Shown piece by piece: positions 7,802 to 12,363 of a stretch of 12,363 nucleotides of DNA. The stretch comes from Leptobacterium sp964389205 (lineage in GTDB: Bacteria > Bacteroidota > Bacteroidia > Flavobacteriales > Flavobacteriaceae). Below the pieces are notes generated by a model. It ran no database searches and had not been told where the DNA came from. It saw nothing but the letters and a program-made list of their open reading frames with translations. A program made the translations under genes and the position numbers. Location: assembly GCA_964389205.1 (NCBI GenBank), contig CAYMDH010000070.1, positions 1-12,363 of the forward strand. The letters are read 5' to 3'. The first letter of the stretch is position 1; every line of letters starts with the position of its first letter.

Positions 7802-8440
7802 ATGATAATATCATCACAACAATTGAATTTTATTCATGTTCCAAAAGCAGCTGGAAGTTCTATAGGCAAGGGTTTAAGAGAAACTTTTAAATTAACAAAA
7901 AAAGATTTAGAAATTCAGACTGACTATAAGACATTCTCGAAATTAAGAGGATTTGAATTTCCTAATCACAGTCCCGCTTCTGTTAAGAAAGAATACATAG
8001 GCGCAGATAATTATGCGAAGTATTTTAGTTTTACTTTTGTTAGAAATCCATACTCTCTACTAGTTTCACTTTATGAATATACTCATCAAACAGAAAAAAA
8101 AATATTTGAAGATAGAGGGTGGGCGTTAAATAAATTTCAGCAAAATATTCTTGATAACAGTTTTGAAGAGTGGGTACACAAATATCCTACTGGCAGGTGT
8201 CAAACGGATTTAATTTTTTCTGATGATGGTGCCTTGCTTGTTGATTTTATCGGAAAAACGGAAAATTTTGAGAACGATGTAAATAAATTGTCGAAAATTA
8301 CTGGAATTGGTGTTGATACCAAGACGATTGCTAATTCGACTACTCACAATCACTACAGAGAATACTATTCTGAGAGTACAAAAAAAATTGTCCTTCAAAG
8401 ATATGGAAAAGCTATAAATTTATTTGACTATAAGTATTAG
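7802..8440 (+). CDS. PAPS-dependent sulfotransferase (Sulfotransfer_2-like)
   Basis: A 212-residue cytoplasmic sulfotransferase expected to move sulfate from PAPS to a hydroxyl of a carbohydrate. FIHVPKAAGSSI (10-21) is the 5'-phosphosulfate-binding loop with K15, and FTFVRNPYSLLVSLY (77-91) is the 3'-phosphate-binding segment with R81 and S89. NHS at 55-57 holds a His that may be the catalytic base, by analogy with the family's 'H-S/T' segment. The C-terminal HYREYYS...YGKAINLFDYKY ending is characteristic of this family in glycan clusters. The length is normal for short bacterial members. Only six bases separate it from the tandem GT4 gene and no good Shine-Dalgarno lies in between, so translational coupling is likely and its substrate is probably the product of that enzyme. 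No cysDNC genes are present, so PAPS would come from central metabolism. Confidence 0.88.
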   Translation: MIISSQQLNFIHVPKAAGSSIGKGLRETFKLTKKDLEIQTDYKTFSKLRGFEFPNHSPASVKKEYIGADNYAKYFSFTFVRNPYSLLVSLYEYTHQTEKKIFEDRGWALNKFQQNILDNSFEEWVHKYPTGRCQTDLIFSDDGALLVDFIGKTENFENDVNKLSKITGIGVDTKTIANSTTHNHYREYYSESTKKIVLQRYGKAINLFDYKY

Positions 8441-8444
8441 CTAC

Positions 8445-8463
8445 TTTGTTTTAGAAAAACAAA
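8445..8463 (+). other. AT-rich hairpin after the sulfotransferase gene
   Basis: TTTGTTTT (8445-8452) and AAAACAAA (8456-8463) are exact complements around a three-base loop, four bases after the stop codon. The position suits the 3' end of the GT4-sulfotransferase transcript, but there is one G-C pair and no T tract follows, so this may be only a weak end or chance. Confidence 0.25.
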
Positions 8464-8652
8464 AATATGTATAACCTTAGGAATATAGATACATTTACAG
8501 AGTAATTAATGATAGGTGAAATATAAATATATAACTTTCTTTAATTATTCAATTTGATTACTTTAATAATCTCCGCTTTAAAACATAGATACATACCTCG
8601 CGTTCTTCAAACTTCCTATCAACTTTATATTGATTTTATTAGTTTGGCTTGA

Positions 8653-8793
8653 AAATTGATATGTCTGTCTTGTCTACTATTAAAAAGATTAATGATTTTT
8701 GATGTATCTTATTATTCTTTAGTTTATCTGTTTTATCTGTTTTATCTGTTTTATCTGTTTTATCTGTTTTATCTGTTTTATCTTTTTAACTAA
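8653..8793 (+). other. Small hydrophobic ORF running through the 9-base repeats (possible leader or membrane peptide)
   Basis: The frame is open from 8653 (TGA at 8650) to TAA at 8791-8793. From ATG 8692 it encodes 33 residues, MIFDVSYYSLV followed by seven exact Tyr-Leu-Phe tripeptides and a final Asn. A TTG at 8656 would give a 45-residue version with a further hydrophobic stretch, CLSCLLLKRL. The 9-base unit is read as TTT-TAT-CTG, so changes in copy number add or remove YLF units without breaking the frame. No strong ribosome-binding site precedes either start; AAAAAGA before ATG 8692 is weak. The ORF ends 32 bases before the methyltransferase ATG at 8826. If translated it could be an upstream leader peptide or a very small membrane peptide; if not, the open frame follows simply from the repeat. 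I see no attenuator hairpin downstream. Confidence 0.25.
8722..8784 (+). repeat. Tandem repeat of TTTTATCTG, seven 9-base copies
   Basis: Seven consecutive 9-base units, five of them identical (8731-8775). The first unit starts with G instead of T and the last ends with T instead of G. The tract ends 41 bases before the methyltransferase ATG at 8826. Perfect short tandem repeats expand and contract by replication slippage, so copy number is likely to differ between strains. The tract could then change promoter spacing, leader length or a binding-site array. The remaining sequence of this 385-base gap (8464-8721) is AT-rich and, apart from the open frame described separately, shows no convincing promoter or RNA structure. 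Confidence 0.95.
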
Positions 8794-8825
8794 CTCTGTA
8801 TTGTCTTTGGCAAAAGGAATAATTT

Positions 8826-9719
8826 ATGAGCAAATATAACTCGTTGTCAATAGATAAATCGAGAGAGCTTGGTATGCTATGGGAAAACGAAGCACAATTG
8901 CTATTCGATACAGTGTCTAAAAAATATACTGGAAGTGGTGAGTTAATAGATCTTGGTAGTTTTACTGGATCGTCTGCTTATTTCATGGCAAAAGGACTTT
9001 GTTCTACCCCATTTGCTGGTTCAAATAAAATACATTGTTTTGATAGATTTGTTGTTGGTAGTAAAATAAGTCAACGGTTCATAAAGGAAAAGTTCGACCA
9101 ACATATTGATATTGGAGATAGTTTTAGACATATTTTCGAAAACAATTTGGCTCAATATAGTGAGCATATAAATGTTTATGAATGTAATTTTTTAGAGTAT
9201 TCATGGTCAAAAAAAAATGTTGAATTACTTTTTATAGATCTAGCAAAAACAAAAGCATTACATTCAAAAGTTGTAGCTGAATTTTTTGATTGTCTAGAAA
9301 CTGATAAAAGTCATGTATTTCATCAAGATTTTCATTGGCCTGCCTTACCGTGGATTGCTGTAACAATGCATCTACTACAAGATTGTTTTCAAATCACCTG
9401 TGAAAAATCAGATACTACGAGAGCGTGGGTGTGCGTAAAAAAACCTAATAAAAATGTACTAGAAAAATGCGTAAATTATGAGTTCAACAGTACAGATCAA
9501 ATAGCAATAATCGATGAATTCTGTCAGGAAGAAAAACAATCAGATAGGGATACTCTTCCATTTGAAATAATGAAATTAAAACTAGGAAAAAATAATAAGG
9601 AATACGATTTTTACAAACAGATAAACTACTTAAAAGAAAATTATATCGGCAACCCTAAGGCTCTAAATTGGTGCAAATATTTTCTCAATATTGATTTAAC
9701 TGAATCATTGTCTGCTTAA
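8826..9719 (+). CDS. Class I SAM-dependent methyltransferase (Methyltransf_24-like)
   Basis: A 297-residue cytoplasmic protein with a Rossmann-type methyltransferase core. ELIDLGSFTGSSAYFMAKGL (39-58) is motif I, with a D-L-G-x-x-x-G-x-S SAM loop. CFDRF (~71-75) is the motif II acidic strand end. LLFIDLAKTKA (134-144) corresponds to the family's 'IDgaH' strand, with D138 but Ala-Lys in place of the common Ala-His. FHQDFHWPALPWIAV (165-179) matches a 'QQDy-h-x-x-PWI' block I know from methyltransferases in polysaccharide clusters. The last ~80 residues form a separate, mostly helical tail. A clear Shine-Dalgarno (AAAAGGA, 8813-8819) fixes ATG 8826. The methyl acceptor is probably a sugar or sugar nucleotide of the local glycan, by context only. 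A 9-base repeat tract lies just upstream and may influence expression. Confidence 0.75.
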   Translation: MSKYNSLSIDKSRELGMLWENEAQLLFDTVSKKYTGSGELIDLGSFTGSSAYFMAKGLCSTPFAGSNKIHCFDRFVVGSKISQRFIKEKFDQHIDIGDSFRHIFENNLAQYSEHINVYECNFLEYSWSKKNVELLFIDLAKTKALHSKVVAEFFDCLETDKSHVFHQDFHWPALPWIAVTMHLLQDCFQITCEKSDTTRAWVCVKKPNKNVLEKCVNYEFNSTDQIAIIDEFCQEEKQSDRDTLPFEIMKLKLGKNNKEYDFYKQINYLKENYIGNPKALNWCKYFLNIDLTESLSA

Positions 9720-9757
9720 TAGAAATATTACTTACTATTAAAGTATAAGTGTCTTGA

Positions 9758-9791
9758 TTTGATGTAGTTTGAATCAAAAATATACATCAAA
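9758..9791 (+). repeat. Perfect 9-base inverted repeat between two methyltransferase genes
   Basis: TTTGATGTA (9758-9766) and TACATCAAA (9783-9791) are exact complements around 16 bases, which themselves contain TTTGAATCAAA. The same TTGAT word also occurs at 9754. The element could be an operator or an RNA hairpin. A candidate promoter, TTGATG (9759) with TATACA (9781) at spacing 16, would overlap it. No T tract follows, so it is not a typical terminator. Confidence 0.4.
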
Positions 9792-9822
9792 ATAACTAAC
9801 TAAAAAATAATATAGGTTACAC

Positions 9823-10464
9823 ATGTTATCTAATATTGAACACTGGTCAGAATTTTACAACGATACGCACGGACCAGTATATCCTTCACAATTTTCAATT
9901 TTTGTTCATTCCTGGCTCAAAGGTCTAAGCGCCAATATTTTGGAAATTGGTTGTGGTAACGGAAGAGATACGATCTTCTTTCACCAAAAAGGTCATAATA
10001 TTATCGCTACAGATCAAGTAGTGAGTAATTCTTTACTTAGTTATAAACAAGGTAATGAAAATATAGAAACTTATGAAGGCGACATATCAAATGTAGTAAA
10101 AACGTTAGATAAAACATTTTTTTTACAAAAATCTGTCGTTTATTCACGATTTTTCCAACATGCTATTCCTCAAAACATAGAGGAAAAGTTGTTAGAAAAT
10201 CTCTCAAACCTGGTTTCTGAAGAAACAATATTATTCTTTGAATTTAGATTAAATAAAGATGAAAAAAAACAAAAAGAATTTGGTTGTGATCATTATCGTA
10301 GATTTCAAAAATCATCAGATTTTGTTAAATTATTAGAAAAAAATCGATTTGAGTGTATTTATAAATGTAAAGGTACGGGGTATGCTAGATATGGCGAAGA
10401 AGATCCATATGTTGGTCGATTTGTAGTTAAAAAATCTAATAGAAAACTAAAAATAGTGAAATAA
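9823..10464 (+). CDS. Class I SAM-dependent methyltransferase (TehB/Methyltransf_25-like)
   Basis: A 213-residue methyltransferase of a different subgroup from the preceding one. Near the N terminus it has HWSEFYN (7-13) and PSQFSIF (21-27). ILEIGCGNGRDTIFF (39-53) is a classic motif I with the E/D-x-G-x-G-x-G SAM loop, and D64 in IIATDQ is the motif II acidic residue. VVYSRFFQHAIP corresponds to the motif IV region, which in this subgroup reads 'yaRfflHai', and ILFFEFR follows as motif V. The length is normal. The start follows TAGG at a short distance, a moderate ribosome-binding site. The gene begins 103 bases after the previous one with a 9-base inverted repeat between them. Enzymes with this 'GcGNGRD' pattern are common in O-antigen and capsule clusters, so sugar methylation is the best guess; acceptor unknown. 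Confidence 0.78.
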   Translation: MLSNIEHWSEFYNDTHGPVYPSQFSIFVHSWLKGLSANILEIGCGNGRDTIFFHQKGHNIIATDQVVSNSLLSYKQGNENIETYEGDISNVVKTLDKTFFLQKSVVYSRFFQHAIPQNIEEKLLENLSNLVSEETILFFEFRLNKDEKKQKEFGCDHYRRFQKSSDFVKLLEKNRFECIYKCKGTGYARYGEEDPYVGRFVVKKSNRKLKIVK

Positions 10465-10520
10465 ATATAGTGTTTATTTGATTAGTGAATGCATTTATTT
10501 TATATGAGGGTTGGAGAATA

Positions 10521-10563
10521 CCACTTGTTAATTCTAAAAAATATATAAGTGGATTCCACTTGT
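10521..10563 (+). promoter_or_regulatory. Palindromic candidate operator with extra half-site upstream of licD-like gene
   Basis: AAGTGGATTCCACTT (10547-10561) is a perfect 7-1-7 palindrome. A third copy of the half-site, CCACTTGT (10521-10528), lies 35 bases upstream in the same orientation as the right arm, which also extends to CCACTTGT (10556-10563). The 10521 copy can also pair with AAGTGG, allowing an alternative hairpin. This arrangement is typical of dimeric repressor or activator sites and lies about 80 bases before the ATG at 10642. The regulator is unknown. Confidence 0.4.
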
Positions 10564-10592
10564 ATCAATTCATATATAGATAAAACTGGTAA

Positions 10593-10625
10593 TTGTTTGA
10601 ATTATCGCCTGTAAATATATTTACA
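10593..10625 (+). promoter_or_regulatory. Candidate promoter overlapping a 16-base palindrome before the licD-like gene
   Basis: TTGTTT (10593-10598) and TATATT (10616-10621) are 17 bases apart. The -10 box lies inside a perfect 16-base palindrome, TGTAAATATATTTACA (10610-10625), which ends 16 bases before the ATG. A regulator bound there would cover the -10 box. The predicted leader would be about 14 bases, with only a weak AGAAGA ribosome-binding site. Both elements are visible; their function is inferred. Confidence 0.35.
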
Positions 10626-10641
10626 TCAGAAGATACATACT

Positions 10642-11961
10642 ATGAGACAAAATGAAATAGATTTGCTGTCACAACGTGTAGAGCAGTTTCTGATAGTGGA
10701 TAACAATATCGGACTATTTGGTGGGGCTAATGGAAAAACGTTAGATATCAACGTGAATGCTAGTTCTATAAAAGGAATAAGAATTTCCTCTCCACTTCGT
10801 GACAAACTAAATTTGAAGTATGTAAAATTGTTCGGTTCTAACGGTGTATGTCTTACATTTAATGAAAATGAACTTCGCCAGAATTTGAAAATACTTGATA
10901 AATCTCAAAGAGTAAATGGATTACCCTATTTCGATTCTATAACATCAGATAGCATTCATGAAATTAAAAATAATGTTTTTCTGGAAGTCAATTTAGATCA
11001 AGAAATTGTTATTGATTCAATAGAAATTGGAACTAAAGACAATGCTAAGGCAGCAAACGATTGGCTAGTTTGTATTGAGTTTTTAATACCGAAAATAGGT
11101 TGGAAACTTGTGCATTCACAGTTTAAAGTATTATGTGAACGATTTGCTAATGAAGAGCGAAGTTTGAAAATATGTAGTTCTCATGAGTGTAAGATGTACA
11201 GAACAATATTAACTATTTTAAAAAAATATGTATTTTCAGGTACGTTGAACGTAAATGAAATACAAACAATATGTAATGATTATAGTTTATCTGGGTATGA
11301 CCAAGCTGTAGTCAAATACTGTTTGAATAAGGTATTGAACCATTTTCAATTAGAAGTATCAGCGCACGGTATCCGAAGGTCTTTTAGGTTTTGGACTTTA
11401 GAAGAAAAGCATAATGCATTGAACCACGCTAATAGGGTAATAAATATATTAAATCAAAATATTGGTGAAGCCTGTCTTGGCTTTGGAAGTGTACTCGGTG
11501 CAGTCAGAGAGAATAATTTTATTCCACATGATGATGACATAGATATTATTTTATTGCCAAAAAATAACGTCTCTAAAGAATTTGCTCAAGTAACTTCAGC
11601 AGTGCATGATCTTCTTAGCAATTTAGAGTTTAATGTACAACCTGCAACTGATTTTCATATAAAAGCTTCTCTTGAATCAGGGCAAATCCTCGATATTTTT
11701 TGCGGTGTAAGAAGAGGCGATTTTATTGATTGGCACCCCGGTAAGAAACAAGTGCATACATATGAAGATGTATTTCCAATCAAAAAAATTAAATTATTTG
11801 GGATAGAAACCTATATTCCAAAAAATTCAGAAGTTTATTTAGAAAGAGTTTATGGTAAAGATTGGAGAACGCCGCAACCATTTTATTCACATAATCATAA
11901 AAAAAGAATGAACTTTTCTGTAAGCAGTGATGATGTTAGTGTTAGCAAAAATGCTGCTTAG
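10642..11961 (+). CDS. LicD-family phosphotransferase with extra N-terminal domain
   Basis: A 439-residue protein. The C-terminal part (~255-425) is a LicD-family nucleotidyltransferase-fold domain: GFGSVLGAVRENNFIPHDDD (280-299) has the GSxLGxxR loop and the metal-binding D297-D298-D299-I-D301, LDIF (350-353) holds the third acidic residue, and YLERVYGKDWRTP is the conserved C-terminal helix of the family. LicD proteins transfer phosphocholine, and relatives transfer other phospho-alditol or phospho-sugar groups, from CDP-activated donors to glycans. Here the donor is unknown because no choline or CDP-ribitol genes are visible. Residues ~1-180 are an additional domain with alternating hydrophobic stretches (LKYVKLFGSNGVCLTF; VIDSIEIGTK) resembling a beta-sandwich carbohydrate-binding fold (inference); plain LicD proteins of ~270 residues lack it. 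No membrane helix is seen. The start at ATG 10642 follows two palindromes and a candidate promoter, so it may be transcribed separately. Confidence 0.85.
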   Translation: MRQNEIDLLSQRVEQFLIVDNNIGLFGGANGKTLDINVNASSIKGIRISSPLRDKLNLKYVKLFGSNGVCLTFNENELRQNLKILDKSQRVNGLPYFDSITSDSIHEIKNNVFLEVNLDQEIVIDSIEIGTKDNAKAANDWLVCIEFLIPKIGWKLVHSQFKVLCERFANEERSLKICSSHECKMYRTILTILKKYVFSGTLNVNEIQTICNDYSLSGYDQAVVKYCLNKVLNHFQLEVSAHGIRRSFRFWTLEEKHNALNHANRVINILNQNIGEACLGFGSVLGAVRENNFIPHDDDIDIILLPKNNVSKEFAQVTSAVHDLLSNLEFNVQPATDFHIKASLESGQILDIFCGVRRGDFIDWHPGKKQVHTYEDVFPIKKIKLFGIETYIPKNSEVYLERVYGKDWRTPQPFYSHNHKKRMNFSVSSDDVSVSKNAA

Positions 11962-12092
11962 TGACTTTTTAAAAAATAGATTAAACACATGTCTTATAGT
12001 TTCAAATATGTTCTTACATAATTATTAAGTTAAAATCACACATAAATATATCTTTTTAATTGTTGTATAAATACATACTTATCCTGCTGCCG

Positions 12093-12353
12093 ATGAGTTA
12101 TTTAAGTACAAATCATAAAACCATGGATACTCAATCGATAATTAATAGGGCATATTCACCTGATAATACTCGCGCTATTGGTTCAATAGTAAAAGACGAA
12201 GCTTATTTTTTATGTCAAATGGTATCTAAATTAAAGCCAGATACCGTTGTAGAAATAGGAGTAGCCAGTGGACGTTCATCTGTTGTACTGGGTTTATGTT
12301 TAGCTAGCGGTGTAATCCCCCCATTTTGCACTGACGGATTTAGTAGAAGTTAA
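12093..12353 (+). pseudogene. N-terminal part of a class I SAM methyltransferase, frame broken near the window end
   Basis: The product starts like a SAM-dependent methyltransferase: a helical RAYSPDNTRAIGSI stretch leads to PDTVVEIGVASGRSSVVLGL, a clear motif I with E54-I-G-x-x-x-G60. About 15 residues later, directly after a C6 run (12317-12322), the frame departs from the expected motif II (a strand ending in an acidic residue) and stops at TAA 12351-12353, leaving 86 residues from ATG 12093. A complete enzyme would need 200 or more. Losing one C opens a frame to the window edge, but the resulting residues (HFALTDLVEVKPLL) do not look like motif II either, so an insertion boundary is as likely as a frameshift. 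Start choice is uncertain: ATG 12093, ATG 12123 and an upstream TTG at 12060 all lack a good ribosome-binding site. I call it broken, with the caveat that only ten further bases are available. Confidence 0.55.
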
Positions 12354-12363
12354 GCCGCTATTG

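Noticed and set aside
8210..8398. Minus-strand ORF of 62 codons
   Set aside because: It lies inside the sulfotransferase gene, whose family features continue through this stretch.
8722..8784. CRISPR-like array
   Set aside because: Units are 9 bases long and directly adjacent, with no spacers and no cas genes; it is a simple tandem repeat.
12060..12092. TTG at 12060 as start of the last methyltransferase
   Set aside because: No ribosome-binding site, and the extra residues add no family feature; ATG 12093 or 12123 is more plausible.

Overview
This is an AT-rich (about one third G+C by eye) bacterial DNA segment made almost entirely of genes that build or decorate a surface glycan. All genes run left to right on the + strand. 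Content and base composition fit an accessory polysaccharide or glycoprotein-glycosylation island of a Gram-negative bacterium, plausibly a marine gammaproteobacterium. No rRNA, tRNA or other marker fixes the taxon, so this is inference. I saw no RNA gene, CRISPR array, complete mobile element or replication origin.

Layout. (1) 3-473: 3' part of a GT2 glycosyltransferase cut by the window edge. (2) 508-2499: GT4 glycosyltransferase with an N-terminal 'GWxxD' domain and two HYxxxG/FDxxYY repeats. (3) 2622-3530: rmlA, glucose-1-phosphate thymidylyltransferase, the only sugar-nucleotide gene present. (4) 3531-4054: a 524-base gap with an AT-rich hairpin, a nested palindrome and a 39-codon ORF with a good ribosome-binding site. 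(5) 4055-7795: a 1246-residue fusion of TPRs, several HYxxxG/FDxxYY repeats and two complete GT4 modules. (6) 7802-8440: a PAPS-type sulfotransferase six bases behind the fusion gene. (7) 8441-8825: a 385-base gap with seven tandem copies of a 9-base unit, which in one frame encode a hydrophobic peptide made of Tyr-Leu-Phe repeats. (8) 8826-9719 and 9823-10464: two different class I SAM-dependent methyltransferases. (9) 10642-11961: a LicD-family phosphotransferase with an extra N-terminal domain, behind two palindromes. (10) 12093-12353: the N-terminal part of a third methyltransferase, whose frame breaks at a C6 run ten bases before the window end.

How the genes fit together (inference). 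RmlA would supply dTDP-glucose for a deoxysugar. The GT2 enzyme and three GT4 modules would assemble an oligosaccharide. The sulfotransferase, methyltransferases and LicD protein would add sulfate, methyl and phospho-substituents. The intergenic gaps of 100-500 bases are unusual for a tight operon and suggest a modular, repeatedly rearranged locus with several separate transcription starts. The main items to follow up are the 9-base repeat tract with its encoded peptide, the palindromes before licD, the tandem-GT4 fusion, and the broken methyltransferase at the right edge.
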